From Fibrobacter sp. (GTDB taxonomy: Bacteria > Fibrobacterota > Fibrobacteria > Fibrobacterales > Fibrobacteraceae): a stretch of DNA of 32,741 nt. The stretch covers positions 1 to 32,741 of the forward strand of contig JAKSIG010000032.1 of NCBI GenBank assembly GCA_024398955.1, read 5' to 3'. Position numbers and translations under genes: made by a program. Below are positions 23,982-32,741 of the stretch, in pieces. Each line of letters begins with the position of its first letter. Positions within the stretch are counted from its first letter, which is position 1. A model generated the notes under the pieces. The model was not told the origin of the DNA, searched no databases, and was given only the letters and a program-made list of their open reading frames with translations.

Positions 23982-25184
23982 CTATCCCTTGGACTTTCTA
24001 AAGAAGCCCTTGAAACGCTTCCACTCCTTGGACACGGCAGAATCACGTTCGCCCTCCGCCTCAAGGAAGCCCACCAGGTTGCATATGATGGTTGCAAAAA
24101 TAAGTGAAACCGCAAACACAAATACCAGAGTCACACCGCGAAGAGGGTAAACCTTCTTGTCGTTTTCCCAAGGAGGTTCCAGAATATGAAGGTTGGTAAG
24201 CATCTTGGCTTCTTCCATACGCATCTGCTCGCTCTGCTGACGCAGCAGCTTGTACATGGCTTCCTGGATTCGGATTTCCGCTTCGCGACGCATGTACTCT
24301 GCAGCCAGTTCTGGAGACTTCTTAAGGGCCACCATGCCCATCCTGTCGTTCTTGCCGTTCAGCGTTCCGTTCAAGGCAGAATTCACGCCCTGATAACGCT
24401 TGCTTAATTCCTCGTAGCGTCTACTGTTCTCCCCGCGGTCAGCCTTTTCAAAGGCCATCTCCATAGCCACTTCCTCACGTTTGGCCTGCAAGGCGCTCAA
24501 GTACTTGAGTGTGGATTCCATCTGAATTTCAGGGTCATAGAAATTGTTCTTGGTCTGAAAGTCTACAAAGTCCTTCATCAAGGAGTCCAATGTATGTTCG
24601 CAAGAATCCAGACGACTCTGGAAATAAACTCTAGACTGTCTGGCCTGCGCAGTCTTAAATGCATTAAAGGCGGAGTCTGCCTTTTCCAGCATAAATGCAA
24701 CCATCTGGGCTGCCAGGTGGTAGTCTTCATCTTCAACAGAAACGGCAAACATGTTCTCCTTGTTCAGATCAATACCGAAGTTCTTTCTGAACTGCTTCAG
24801 CAAGTCCGCATGAAAGTTTCCGTCAAATTCGTAATGTTCCTTTAAGTTAAACTTCTCGATAACCTGATTATGCAGTTCCCAGGAATTAAAGATAGTCCAT
24901 ACGGCATCAGCATCCTCATCATTGGAACCCAGTCCCAGGAGAGAACCCATTCCGGATGCACCACCCAGCATAGAGCTCAAGCTACCAAGGGAAGGGTGCG
25001 TCGCTGCAGGGGGAGTCACGATGGCAACAGCCGCATAAACAGGCTTGATTACCCACATCACAGCGACAAAGGCTGCAATAGTCGGAATCAGCACAATAAA
25101 AAGACACAACTTAAAATGCTTCAGGTCGTTATTAATCAAGCGAAGAATCGCTTCGATAAATCCGACTGGTTCTTGTTTTTCCAT
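23982..25184 (-). CDS. Wzz-type polysaccharide chain-length regulator
   Basis: Polysaccharide co-polymerase with one transmembrane helix at each end (LCLFIVLIPTIAAFVAVMWVI, about 24-44; TLVFVFAVSLIFATIICNLV near 360) and a periplasmic coiled-coil-rich middle. A Gly/Ser/Leu/Met-rich stretch (SLGSLSSMLGGASGMGSLLGLG) follows the first helix, and the PPWENDKKVYPLRG segment before the second helix is the proline-rich Wzz motif. No tyrosine-kinase domain is attached. It is transcribed after wza through a 218-bp tandem-repeat leader. Confidence 0.85.
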   Translation of the reverse strand: MEKQEPVGFIEAILRLINNDLKHFKLCLFIVLIPTIAAFVAVMWVIKPVYAAVAIVTPPAATHPSLGSLSSMLGGASGMGSLLGLGSNDEDADAVWTIFNSWELHNQVIEKFNLKEHYEFDGNFHADLLKQFRKNFGIDLNKENMFAVSVEDEDYHLAAQMVAFMLEKADSAFNAFKTAQARQSRVYFQSRLDSCEHTLDSLMKDFVDFQTKNNFYDPEIQMESTLKYLSALQAKREEVAMEMAFEKADRGENSRRYEELSKRYQGVNSALNGTLNGKNDRMGMVALKKSPELAAEYMRREAEIRIQEAMYKLLRQQSEQMRMEEAKMLTNLHILEPPWENDKKVYPLRGVTLVFVFAVSLIFATIICNLVGFLEAEGERDSAVSKEWKRFKGFFRKSKG

Positions 25185-25402
25185 AAAATACCTTCAGCTC
25201 AGCCATGCCAGAAAGCAAGCTTTCTGTCGCGGCATTCGCCTCGCTTATTTTTCCATAAAATCCTTCGGCTCAACCATGCCAGAAAATGAACCTTCTGTCG
25301 CGGCATTCGCCTCGCTTATTTTTCCATAAAATCCTTCGGCTCAACCATGCCAGAAAATGAACCTTCTGTCGCGGCATTCGCCTCGCTTATTTTCCCATAA
25401 AG
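25181..25402 (-). repeat. Tandem 71-72-bp repeats carrying ribosome site and start codon
   Basis: Three direct repeats start at 25181, 25253 and 25324, with a partial fourth at 25395. The second and third are identical except for the last base; the gene-proximal one has about ten differences and contains an AGAAAGC-TT-GCTTTCT hairpin. On the minus strand each unit ends in GAAGGATTTTATGGAAAAA. The real wzz start uses this sequence (ATG GAA AAA CAA), while the other copies read ATG, two codons, TAA. The wzz leader thus has decoy start sites made by tandem duplication. Confidence 0.9.
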
Positions 25403-26572
25403 CTACTTGTAGTTCACGTAAATAATGAATGCGGAGGAGACCACAGTCAAGAGAGACGCCAGGAACAAGGTCACATCCTTAAAGGTTTCGTAATGGCTTC
25501 TGGGAACTTCGATGTAGTCTCCCGGCAAAATCTGGTCTTCAGTTACGCTCAAGGAAAGTGCTTCGGGCTTATTGCCACGCCACACCTTGATCTGGCTCCA
25601 CGTTCCAACATAAGGGTTAATACCGGCAGCGGCGGCATAATCCAGTGCATGCCAAGAAGGATTGTAGGCGTAGCGGCCAATCATATTGACAGCGCCACCC
25701 ACATACACCAGCATTTCCTGTACAGAGAATTCCACTTCGGTATTGGGAGCAACCTTGGTCAACTTCATCTCAGAAAGGGTAATCCAACGGGGAGCCTTAC
25801 CAGGTTCACGCACGCACACAGCCTTATAGCCGTAATTCTGCATTCTAGAGCCTCCGGCCAATTCAAAGTAATCCTGCAGGGTCCTATCCTCCTGGTAGGC
25901 CACACTGGTTCTATACCCCGGGAAAATCAAGGCTATATTGTCGCCAAGGGCCACGAAGGGAACATACACACGGTCCCCCTGTTCAAGCATAACGTCTTCA
26001 TCAAACTTACCCTTAGAAGACATGGCGCTGTAGTTCACATGCAGGGTATCCTTTTCGCGAATAACCCAGACGTCTTCTGTATTTGCGTTGGGAAGCGTTC
26101 CGCCAATCTGTCTAATGAAAAAGCTAAGTCTGGTCTGAGGTTCCACTAATTGCTGGCCTACCTGGTTCACGGCACCCATAGCGTTCACACGGAACTTCTT
26201 AAGGGCTGCCAGCTGCACAAAGCAATACTCGCGTTTGTACCGCTTAGCCACAAGATCCAGAATCAAACCGCGAGCCTCGGCAAAAGTCTTACCGCCAACA
26301 ATAACAGAACCGCACTCCTCAATAGCAACCGAACCATCGGGATAAATCTGCACAGTCAGATACCTTTCTTCCAGCATGATATCCAGGAAGTCACCAGGGC
26401 CTAGCACATAGTTAGAATCCACCTGCACTTCTGCAAAAGACGGACTCATCGCTACAGAGCTTCTAGAAGAAAGTCCCTTGCTAACAGGCCCTGCGGAATT
26501 ACTAAACAGCGATTCTTCGGCAGCAAAAGAAAAAATGCACAAAAAACAGATAAGGGAAATAATTCGAGACAT
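25403..26572 (-). CDS. Wza-like polysaccharide export protein
   Basis: Outer-membrane export channel protein. The N-terminus from 26572 is a signal peptide (MSRIISLICFLCIFSFAAEE); it has no lipobox. The polysaccharide-export domain begins SNYVLGPGDFLDIMLEE, then SLBB-type repeats (VNAMGAVNQVGQQLV; VYVGGAVNMIGRYAY). The end has a hydrophobic segment (LFLASLLTVVSSAFIIYV), as in Wza relatives that lack the outer helix. A start at 26599 adds nine residues and runs to the edge of the terminator. Its promoter must lie within or before that terminator. Confidence 0.88.
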   Translation of the reverse strand: MSRIISLICFLCIFSFAAEESLFSNSAGPVSKGLSSRSSVAMSPSFAEVQVDSNYVLGPGDFLDIMLEERYLTVQIYPDGSVAIEECGSVIVGGKTFAEARGLILDLVAKRYKREYCFVQLAALKKFRVNAMGAVNQVGQQLVEPQTRLSFFIRQIGGTLPNANTEDVWVIREKDTLHVNYSAMSSKGKFDEDVMLEQGDRVYVPFVALGDNIALIFPGYRTSVAYQEDRTLQDYFELAGGSRMQNYGYKAVCVREPGKAPRWITLSEMKLTKVAPNTEVEFSVQEMLVYVGGAVNMIGRYAYNPSWHALDYAAAAGINPYVGTWSQIKVWRGNKPEALSLSVTEDQILPGDYIEVPRSHYETFKDVTLFLASLLTVVSSAFIIYVNYK

Positions 26573-26601
26573 GGTTGTAAAAAAATACAAAAAAGACATT
26601 C

Positions 26602-26637
26602 ACAAAAAAAAAGCCCAGTCGTTAGACTGGGCCTTTT
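26602..26637 (-). terminator. Intrinsic terminator of the ribosomal protein operon
   Basis: GCCCAGTC-GTTA-GACTGGGC (26613-26632) is a perfect 8-bp stem with tetraloop. On the minus strand it is followed by nine T (plus A's at 26604-26612). It lies 30 nt after the rplQ stop and about 30 nt before the wza start. Confidence 0.93.
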
Positions 26638-26661
26638 TAAACTAATCGCAAAGACTTGCTA

Positions 26662-27129
26662 TTAGACGGACTTGCTTTCGCCTTCAACCATGTTAACGGC
26701 TTCAGACTTTGCAGGTTCAGCAGACTTCTTAGCCTTCACAACGATTTCGTCTTCGACGAGACCGACGAGAGCCATTTCAGCAGCGTCACCAGCACGGTTC
26801 GGGCCGAGCTTCAGGATACGGGTATAACCACCGTTACGAGAAGCATAGCGCGGGCCGATAGTGTTGAACAAATCCTGGAGAACCTTCGGGTCCATCACGA
26901 AGCGAGCAGCTTCACGACGTGCAGAAAGGTCACCCTTCTTTGCATAAGTGATCATGCGATCCACACAGCTACGAACGAGCTTAGCCTTGTGGAGAGTGGT
27001 GCGCACATAGCGGTTGCCCTGTTCGGCTTCCATACCCTTTCCAAGAATGGAAGTGGTAAGAGCGCGGAGGATGGCACGCTTGTGCTGGGCGTTAACGCCG
27101 AGTTTCTTGTTTTTTACACCGTGTCTCAT
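26662..27129 (-). CDS. rplQ: Ribosomal protein L17
   Basis: 50S subunit protein near the exit tunnel. MRHGVKNKKLGVNAQHKRAI is the canonical N-terminus. The core ends near residue 125, and about 30 further residues form a charged, probably disordered tail (KKSAEPAKSEAVN). It is the last gene of the operon, 2 nt after rpoA. Confidence 0.96.
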   Translation of the reverse strand: MRHGVKNKKLGVNAQHKRAILRALTTSILGKGMEAEQGNRYVRTTLHKAKLVRSCVDRMITYAKKGDLSARREAARFVMDPKVLQDLFNTIGPRYASRNGGYTRILKLGPNRAGDAAEMALVGLVEDEIVVKAKKSAEPAKSEAVNMVEGESKSV

Positions 27130-27131
27130 TT

Positions 27132-28106
27132 TTAATCCTTCAAGTAGTCATCGACGTCCATACCAAAGCTGAGGCCCATGGAGGTCAATACTTCGTTAAG
27201 TTCAACCAAGGACTTACGACCGAAGTTCTTGTATTTGAGCATATCGTTTTCCTTGTTACGCACAAGTTCGCCAACGGTATGGATGTTTGCCATACGGAGG
27301 CAGTTGCTGGAGCGAACGGAAAGTTCCAGATCGTCCACGCGGGTGCGCAGGAGCTGAGCGATACGCTGACGTTCTTCGTCCATCTCCAGTTCTTCGGGGG
27401 ATTCGAGATCGCCTTCGAAGTTGATGAAGATTTCCAGGTGGTCCACCAGGAGCTTTGCAGCATAAGCCAAAGCGTCTTCAGGATCGATGGAACCGTCAGT
27501 CGTAATCTCAAGTTCCAGACGGTTGTAGTCCGTCTTCTGGCCAACGCGGGTATCGCTGATGTGCATTGCTACTTTCTGCACGGGGTTGAAGTTGGCGTCC
27601 ATGGCGATTACGCCGATAGGAGCGTCCTTGTCCTTCAATTCGTCTGCAGTGACGTAGCCACGGCCACTGGAAATTTTAACTTCCAGAGACAGAGAAGCGT
27701 TACCATTCAATGTTGCGATATGAACGTCCGGAGTCAGGATAGCGACATTCGGATTGTCCATAAAGTCCTTAGCGGTGACTTCGCCATCGCCGGACATATC
27801 CAGGCGAAGGGTTTCGTCGTGATCGGAAAGGAGCTTAACACGGATGCTCTTAAGATTCAGGATAATGTCAGTGACATCTTCCTTAACACCCGGAATCGTC
27901 GAAAATTCCTTGTCAACGCCTTCGATTTTCACGGAGACAATAGCCGCACCCTGCAGAGAGGAAAGGAGCGTACGACGGAGAGCGTTACCGAGGGTGATAC
28001 CCCAGCCACGTTCCAAGGCTTCTACGACAAACTTTGCGTAGCGGCCATCTTCGCCGGTCTCAACTTTCTGGAAGCTGCGCGGCATCTGAAGTGATTTCCA
28101 CATCAT
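27132..28106 (-). CDS. rpoA: RNA polymerase alpha subunit
   Basis: The N-terminal assembly domain has VEALERGWGITLGNALRRTLLSSLQGAAI, and the C-terminal domain has RSSNCLRMANIHTVGELV and KNFGRKSLVELNEVL, which bind UP elements and activators. It is full length at 324 aa. Two adjacent ATG codons compete; GAGG lies 8 nt before the first. It follows rpsK by 18 nt, with rpsD missing from its usual place. Confidence 0.97.
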   Translation of the reverse strand: MMWKSLQMPRSFQKVETGEDGRYAKFVVEALERGWGITLGNALRRTLLSSLQGAAIVSVKIEGVDKEFSTIPGVKEDVTDIILNLKSIRVKLLSDHDETLRLDMSGDGEVTAKDFMDNPNVAILTPDVHIATLNGNASLSLEVKISSGRGYVTADELKDKDAPIGVIAMDANFNPVQKVAMHISDTRVGQKTDYNRLELEITTDGSIDPEDALAYAAKLLVDHLEIFINFEGDLESPEELEMDEERQRIAQLLRTRVDDLELSVRSSNCLRMANIHTVGELVRNKENDMLKYKNFGRKSLVELNEVLTSMGLSFGMDVDDYLKD

Positions 28107-28124
28107 TGGCGATACCTCTTTGAA

Positions 28125-28562
28125 TTAGACTCTTCTCTTCTTTTTAGGACGGCAACCGTTGTGAGGAACGCCCGTCACGTCTCGAATAGAGAGAACTTCG
28201 AGGCCCGCATTCTTGATAGCACGGACAGCGGATTCACGACCACCACCTGCGCCCTTGACGCGGACATCCACCTTGCGCATACCGAGGTCGAATGCCTTGT
28301 GGGCAGCGACTTCTGCAGCGAGCTGTGCAGCAAACGGAGTGCTCTTACGAGAGCCCTTGAAACCGGAGTTACCGGGAGAGCCCCAAGCTACAACGTTACC
28401 GCGAGCATCGGTGATAGAAACGATTGTATTGTTGAAGGAAGCGAACACGCAGGCGATACCCTGGAGGTCAATACGCTTCTTACCCTTCTTAACCTTGACT
28501 TCTTCAGCAGCGGCCGGAGCTTCTACAGCGGCGGCAGTTTCATTAATTACTTCTTCAGCCAC
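28125..28562 (-). CDS. rpsK: Ribosomal protein S11
   Basis: 30S platform protein. The core [22 protein letters not shown] and the C-terminal [12 protein letters not shown] are canonical. An acidic Ala/Glu/Val-rich N-terminal extension of about 25 residues makes it 145 aa, longer than the usual 125-130. It lies 11 nt after rpsM. Confidence 0.97.
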   Translation of the reverse strand: MAEEVINETAAAVEAPAAAEEVKVKKGKKRIDLQGIACVFASFNNTIVSITDARGNVVAWGSPGNSGFKGSRKSTPFAAQLAAEVAAHKAFDLGMRKVDVRVKGAGGGRESAVRAIKNAGLEVLSIRDVTGVPHNGCRPKKKRRV

Positions 28563-28573
28563 GATGAATCTCC

Positions 28574-28942
28574 TTACTTCTTCTTGTTAGCCACAGTCTT
28601 CTTGGGGCCCTTACGAGTACGGGCATTGGTGCGGGAACGCTGACCGCGGACCGGGAGGCCCTTGCGGTGGCGGATACCACGATAGCAACCAATATCCTGC
28701 AAACGCTTAATGTTCAGGGTAATTTCTGCGCGAAGCTGACCTTCTACAGAGTATTCGTCTTCCAAAAGATGACGAACCTTACCTTGTTCTTCTTCAGTCA
28801 GGTCGTCACACTTCTTGTCCTTGTCAATGCCCAACTGAGCACAGACCTTGCGAGCGGTGAACAAACCGACACCATAAATTGCCGTCAGACCATATTCAAC
28901 AGTCTTGTTTCTCGGTAAATCGACACCAGCGATACGTGCCAT
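28574..28942 (-). CDS. rpsM: Ribosomal protein S13
   Basis: 30S head protein contacting the P-site t[24 protein letters not shown] and the basic tail [14 protein letters not shown] are canonical, at 122 aa. A GGAG ribosome site lies 5-8 nt upstream. It follows rpmJ by 9 nt. Confidence 0.97.
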   Translation of the reverse strand: MARIAGVDLPRNKTVEYGLTAIYGVGLFTARKVCAQLGIDKDKKCDDLTEEEQGKVRHLLEDEYSVEGQLRAEITLNIKRLQDIGCYRGIRHRKGLPVRGQRSRTNARTRKGPKKTVANKKK

Positions 28943-28951
28943 ACGATCTCC

Positions 28952-29068
28952 TTATCCCTGCTTCTGCTTGTGACGGGGGTTCTTCGAACAGATGATGCGC
29001 AATACACCCTTACGACGGATGATCTTGCAGTTTTCACATCTGGGTTTGATGGAGGCTTTGATTTTCAT
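28952..29068 (-). CDS. rpmJ: Ribosomal protein L36
   Basis: A 38-aa frame starting [20 protein letters not shown] matches L36. Cys11, Cys14 and Cys28, with the His of NPRHKQ, form the zinc-binding C-C-C-H set, so this is the zinc-containing form. It lies between infA and rpsM as usual. Confidence 0.95.
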   Translation of the reverse strand: MKIKASIKPRCENCKIIRRKGVLRIICSKNPRHKQKQG

Positions 29069-29095
29069 AGGTTTGACCTTCTTTGAAAATACCTA

Positions 29096-29314
29096 TTACT
29101 TGTAACGGTATGTGATTCTTCCACGATTTAAATCATAGGGAGAAATCTCAACCAACACTTTGTCGTCGGGCAAAATTCTAATGAAATGCCGACGCATTTT
29201 TCCTGAAACGTGTGCCAAAATCTCGTGGCCATTTCCGAGTTGAACGCGGAAGAAAGCGTTGGGAAGGGCTTCCAACACAACACCTTCTACTTGAATTCCT
29301 TCTTCTTTAGCCAC
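29096..29314 (-). CDS. infA: Translation initiation factor IF-1
   Basis: OB-fold protein of 72 aa blocking the A site during initiation. [20 protein letters not shown] and [16 protein letters not shown] are canonical. It starts with GTG, whose G is the last base of the secY stop (TAGTG), so it is coupled to secY. Confidence 0.96.
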   Translation of the reverse strand: MAKEEGIQVEGVVLEALPNAFFRVQLGNGHEILAHVSGKMRRHFIRILPDDKVLVEISPYDLNRGRITYRYK

Positions 29315-30672
29315 TAGTTTGCCATCCTGCCGCGAATGCGGCCATTTTTCAAGAAACCTTCATAATTTTTGGTATGCAACTGAGCTTCGAGCTGACGAAG
29401 TGTATCAAGTGCAACACCAACCACGATTAGTACCGAGGTACCCCCAATATAGAAAGTCATATTGAGTTCGTTTTTCAAATGCAGGGGAACAACGCTAATA
29501 AAAGCGAGATAAAGAGCCCCAGGCAGAGAAATTCGGGTCAAAACGTGGTCAATATACTCTGCAGTCTGCTTACCCGGACGTACACCAGGGATAAATCCGC
29601 CAGACCTCTTCAGATTTTCAGCAATATCATTCGGGTTGTACTGAATTGCTGTGTAGAAGAAGGTAAAGAAGATAATCAGGAGTGCATCCACCACACTATA
29701 AGAAATGTGGCCAGGGATAAACATAGATGCAAAGCTCTGCATCGCTGTAACGTTTGGGAACCAAGATGCAATCATTGCCGGAATGAACATGATGCAGCTT
29801 GCAAAGATCACGGGGATCACGTTAGCGGTATTCACCTTGAAAGGCAAATAGCTAGACTGACCACCAACGACCTTACTACCAACAGTACGGCGAGGACTTT
29901 GGAGTGGAATGCGACGGGTCGCCTGCTCCACGAATACGATGAAGCCGACAATCAGCACCACGATGGCAAGAATCATTACTTCGAATGCCAGGGGATGAAT
30001 GCCTTCCTTCAACATTTCCGCTTCAGCCATAACGGCCCTCGGGAGGCCGCCGACGATACCGGCGAAGATGATTAGAGAAATACCGTTACCCACACCATGA
30101 GAGGTGATTTGTTCACCAAGGTACATCACAAAGATCGTACCAGCGGTGAAGGTCAGGGTAGCGAGTAAACGGAAGCCGATGTTACCGGCACCGGATGCAA
30201 AGTCGTCTGCTAAGACCGACATTGAACCAGCAGCGGTAGACACCTTAAGGGACGAAAGCCATACAGAAATGCCCCATCCCTGCAGGGCAGCCAGGGCTAC
30301 CGTGAAGTAACGAGTATACTGATTCAGCTTGGCACGTCCTTCCTGACCTTCCTTCTGCAACATCTGGATGGCAGGGATAACAGAGCCCATCAACTGAATG
30401 ATAATGCTCGCACTAATGTAAGGCATGATACCCAATGCAAACACAGTAGCCTTAGCAAAAGCACCACCGGTGAAAGAGTCATACAGGCCGAACAAGTTGT
30501 TTGAGTTACGGAAAAATTCCGACAGAACGGCAGAATTCACTCCGGGGATGGTGATGTGAGCGCCAATACGATAAACGATCAAAAGACCAAGCGTAAAAAG
30601 CAACTTCTTACGCAGGTCTTCAATCTTGAAGGCATTGACAAACGCATCAATAGCTTTCTTGAGAGCTTCCAT
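29314..30672 (-). CDS. secY: SecY, protein translocation channel
   Basis: Inner-membrane channel of the Sec system with ten predicted helices over 452 aa. [21 protein letters not shown], the plug region after [10 protein letters not shown] and [20 protein letters not shown] are family hallmarks. Its ATG overlaps the rplO stop by 1 nt. The adk and map genes that often follow secY are absent; infA comes next. Confidence 0.97.
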   Translation of the reverse strand: MEALKKAIDAFVNAFKIEDLRKKLLFTLGLLIVYRIGAHITIPGVNSAVLSEFFRNSNNLFGLYDSFTGGAFAKATVFALGIMPYISASIIIQLMGSVIPAIQMLQKEGQEGRAKLNQYTRYFTVALAALQGWGISVWLSSLKVSTAAGSMSVLADDFASGAGNIGFRLLATLTFTAGTIFVMYLGEQITSHGVGNGISLIIFAGIVGGLPRAVMAEAEMLKEGIHPLAFEVMILAIVVLIVGFIVFVEQATRRIPLQSPRRTVGSKVVGGQSSYLPFKVNTANVIPVIFASCIMFIPAMIASWFPNVTAMQSFASMFIPGHISYSVVDALLIIFFTFFYTAIQYNPNDIAENLKRSGGFIPGVRPGKQTAEYIDHVLTRISLPGALYLAFISVVPLHLKNELNMTFYIGGTSVLIVVGVALDTLRQLEAQLHTKNYEGFLKNGRIRGRMAN

Positions 30673-31109
30673 TAGATGATCTCGACTTTACCGCCAGCAG
30701 CTTCAATGAGGCTCTTGGCCTTTTCGCTGATAGCGTCTACCTTTACATTGATAGCCTTGTCAATGGTACCAAAAGCAAGGACCTTGACCGGCTGTTCGAC
30801 GTTACGGATGAAGCCCTGATCAAACAGAGACTGAGCATCGAAATCCACAACGCTGCAAGAAGCAAGCTTCTTCAGGTTCACGATCTGGAATTCGACACCA
30901 GCGTGCTTGAAACCACGCTTCGGGATACGACGGTGGATAGGCATCTGGCCGCCTTCGAAAGCGACACGACCGGCCTTAGCGCTCTTACGAGCACCAGCAC
31001 CCTTCTGACCACGGCCAGCAGTGGTGCCCCAACCGGAACCCGGACCACGGCCGATACGCTTGCGCTTTACGACCTTGGCCTTGCCAGGATTGAGAGTATT
31101 GAGTTCCAT
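30672..31109 (-). CDS. rplO: Ribosomal protein L15
   Basis: 50S protein of 145 aa. MELNTLNPGKAKVVKRKRIG and GSGWGTTAGRGQKGAGARKS are canonical for the basic N-terminal arm. The start at 31109 is preferred over a longer reading from 31148, which lies inside rpmD. Only 1 nt separates it from the rpmD stop. Confidence 0.96.
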   Translation of the reverse strand: MELNTLNPGKAKVVKRKRIGRGPGSGWGTTAGRGQKGAGARKSAKAGRVAFEGGQMPIHRRIPKRGFKHAGVEFQIVNLKKLASCSVVDFDAQSLFDQGFIRNVEQPVKVLAFGTIDKAINVKVDAISEKAKSLIEAAGGKVEII

Positions 31110-31110
31110 C

Positions 31111-31290
31111 TTAGATCTCCTCGACCTTGACCATGTCGGCCACGGCATTGATCATGCCCTGGATGGCTGGGGTCAGATTATGTTCAACAGTTTGTCCGAT
31201 CTTGCGGAGACCGAGAGCAGCCACGTTAGCGCGGTGCACCGGGAGACGACGGACAGTACCCTTGATCAAAGTAATACGAACTTTCTTCAT
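31111..31290 (-). CDS. rpmD: Ribosomal protein L30
   Basis: A 59-aa frame beginning MKKVRITLIKGTVRRLPVHR and containing NVAALGLRKIGQTVEHN matches L30. It lies between rpsE and rplO in the standard spc order. Confidence 0.95.
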   Translation of the reverse strand: MKKVRITLIKGTVRRLPVHRANVAALGLRKIGQTVEHNLTPAIQGMINAVADMVKVEEI

Positions 31291-31301
31291 TGTATTACCC
31301 C

Positions 31302-31796
31302 TTAGGCGTTAGCACCGCGCAGAGCAGCGCAGTCCTGTTTGTTCTTCTGAGCCAGGAGGCCTTCGACGCAAGCGCGAACGACGGTGCTGGGGTTGGAAGA
31401 ACCGTGAATCTTAGTGAGAATGTTGCGCACGCCAGCGAGTTCGAGAACTGCACGGGCAGCAGCACCGGCGATAACACCAGTACCCGGAGCAGCCGGCATC
31501 AGGAGGATGCGGGTTGCACCGCTCTTGACTTCAATGTCATGAGGAATGGTGCCGTCCAGGAGCTGGACTTCAACAATGTTACGGTTAGCAGCTTCGGTAC
31601 CCTTACGGATAGCTTCGGAAACTTCCTTAGCCTTGCCGAGGCCTACACCAATCTTACCGTTCTTGTTGCCAACGACAACGAGAGCGGAGAAAGACATACG
31701 ACGACCGCCCTTAACGGTCTTGGCGCAACGGTTGATGTGTACAACCTTGTCTTCAAATTCAGAAACTTGAGCTTCGCGTTCCAAAGTGTACCTCAC
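31302..31796 (-). CDS. rpsE: Ribosomal protein S5
   Basis: 30S protein for decoding accuracy. [19 protein letters not shown] and [20 protein letters not shown] are canonical. The start is taken as GTG at 31796, which overlaps the rplR stop TAG by 1 nt; TTG four codons later is possible. Length is 164 aa. Confidence 0.96.
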   Translation of the reverse strand: MRYTLEREAQVSEFEDKVVHINRCAKTVKGGRRMSFSALVVVGNKNGKIGVGLGKAKEVSEAIRKGTEAANRNIVEVQLLDGTIPHDIEVKSGATRILLMPAAPGTGVIAGAAARAVLELAGVRNILTKIHGSSNPSTVVRACVEGLLAQKNKQDCAALRGANA

Positions 31797-32167
31797 TAGA
31801 ATTTGAGTCCGCCTTCACGAGCTCCCTCAGCGAGAGCCTGAACGCGACCGTGATAGATGTAACCGCCGCGGTCGAAGACCACGGATTCAATGCCCTTGGA
31901 CTTGGCGACTTCAGCAATCAAGAGACCGAGCTGCTTGCTCTGTTCAGACTTCGTCATTTCACCATACTTGCCCTGGAATTCCTTGGAAGTAGTGGTGAGC
32001 TGAGCGATAGACTTATTGTTTGCGTCATCGATAATCTGGGCGACCATGTGAGACAAAGAACGGCGAACAGCCAAACGAGGGCATTCTGCAGTTCCGACAA
32101 CAGACTTGCGTACGCGAGCATGGCGTGCGATTCTGGACTGGATTCTTTTCTTAGCAATTGCAGTCAT
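31796..32167 (-). CDS. rplR: Ribosomal protein L18
   Basis: 5S-rRNA-binding 50S protein of 123 aa. RHARVRKSVVGTAECPRLAV and the C-terminal FDRGGYIYHGRVQALAEGAR are canonical. It lies 9 nt after rplF. Confidence 0.96.
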   Translation of the reverse strand: MTAIAKKRIQSRIARHARVRKSVVGTAECPRLAVRRSLSHMVAQIIDDANNKSIAQLTTTSKEFQGKYGEMTKSEQSKQLGLLIAEVAKSKGIESVVFDRGGYIYHGRVQALAEGAREGGLKF

Positions 32168-32176
32168 AGTTTACCC

Positions 32177-32716
32177 TTATTTACCTGTCTTCTTACCCTG
32201 CTTGCGACGGACAATTTCGCCAGCGTACTTAATGCCCTTGCCCTTATACGGTTCAGGACGACGGTACTTGCGAATTTCTGCAGCAGCCTGGCCAACCTTC
32301 TGCTTGTCGATACCCTTGATGGAAATCTTCAGGGGATCAACAGCCTTCAGTTCAACGCCTTCCGGTGCCTGGTAGATAACCGGGTGAGAGAAGCCGAGAA
32401 CGAGGTTCAGGTCCTTACCCTTCTGTTCTACACGGTAGCCAACGCCAACGATTTCGAGAGTCTTTTCGAAACCCTTGGTCACGCCTTCGACCATATTGGC
32501 AACGAGAGCGCGAGTGGTGCCGTGAATAGCACGGGTGAACTTCTGGTCGTCAGGACGAGTGAAGGACAGCTGATTGTTTTCGAACTTGATGGAAATCAGT
32601 TCGTGAACGTCAGCTTCGAGCTTGCCGAGGGGACCTTCAACCTTGATGTTCTGACCATTGATGGCAATCTTTACGTTTGCCGGAACGTTGATAATAGCTT
32701 TACCGATACGGGACAT
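32177..32716 (-). CDS. rplF: Ribosomal protein L6
   Basis: 50S protein near the factor-binding site, 179 aa from MSRIGKAIINVPANVKIAI. The C-terminal RRPEPYKGKGIKYAGEIVRR is canonical. ATG 32716 is preferred to a TTG three codons upstream; AAAGG lies about 9 nt before it. Confidence 0.96.
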   Translation of the reverse strand: MSRIGKAIINVPANVKIAINGQNIKVEGPLGKLEADVHELISIKFENNQLSFTRPDDQKFTRAIHGTTRALVANMVEGVTKGFEKTLEIVGVGYRVEQKGKDLNLVLGFSHPVIYQAPEGVELKAVDPLKISIKGIDKQKVGQAAAEIRKYRRPEPYKGKGIKYAGEIVRRKQGKKTGK

Positions 32717-32718
32717 CT

Positions 32719-32741
32719 TTACCAAACCTTTGCGATGACTT
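32719..32741 (-). CDS. rpsH: Ribosomal protein S8, C-terminal end only (partial)
   Basis: The last 22 bases of the window encode VIAKVW followed by TAA, 2 nt before rplF. S8 proteins often end in a similar Val-Trp motif, and rpsH precedes rplF in the spc operon. The rest lies beyond the window edge. Confidence 0.6.

Noticed and set aside
25181..25402. Second CRISPR array (71-72-bp period)
   Set aside because: The whole unit repeats, with no conserved repeat and variable spacer. It is a tandem duplication of the wzz leader.

Overview
The window reads as chromosomal DNA of a Gram-negative bacterium. Protein style and gene content (Wza/Wzz/Wzy/Wzx surface-polysaccharide genes, an alpha operon without rpsD, GC-hairpin intergenic repeats) suggest Fibrobacter or a close relative, but that assignment comes from memory of the families and no search was run. 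About half is housekeeping: tRNA-Leu, tig, clpP, clpX and lon (15.5-21.3 kb), a small surface-polysaccharide cluster (21.4-26.6 kb), and the end of the spc operon plus the alpha operon (26.6-32.7 kb).

The accessory part is 1-14.8 kb. On the minus strand lie cas6 and a complete type III-B effector operon, cmr1-cmr2(cas10)-cmr3-cmr4-cmr5-cmr6, followed by a very small CRISPR-like array (two near-identical 33-nt repeats, one 39-nt spacer, one degenerate copy). No cas1/cas2 is visible. Cas10 is short and starts directly at the GPVQ palm region, so the HD DNase domain is missing, while the GGDD cyclase motif is intact. The complex should therefore cut target RNA (Cmr4 Asp26 is present) and make cyclic oligoadenylate (cOA), but not cut DNA. 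No CARF nuclease of the Csx1/Csm6 kind is in the window.

Instead, the gene next to cas6 encodes a CARF domain joined to a sigma-54 activator AAA+ ATPase (GAYTGA loop) and a likely Fis-type HTH, the RtcR architecture. It is divergent from a plus-strand operon preceded by a near-perfect -24/-12 sigma-54 promoter (9786-9801), with inverted repeats 100-160 bp upstream that look like enhancer sites. The operon encodes an unknown 136-aa protein, a PIN-domain RNase, a Ser/Thr-type protein kinase with a prion-like N-terminus and a zinc ribbon, a TerY-like VWA protein and a PP2C phosphatase fused to a winged-helix domain. The last three make a kinase/VWA/phosphatase triad of the TerY-P type.

The proposal is that RNA recognition by Cmr makes cOA, cOA switches on the CARF-sigma-54 activator, and this transcribes a signalling and RNase stress operon. 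That would be a type III CRISPR system whose output is a transcriptional programme rather than direct activation of a nuclease. The parts are visible in the sequence; the wiring is inference.
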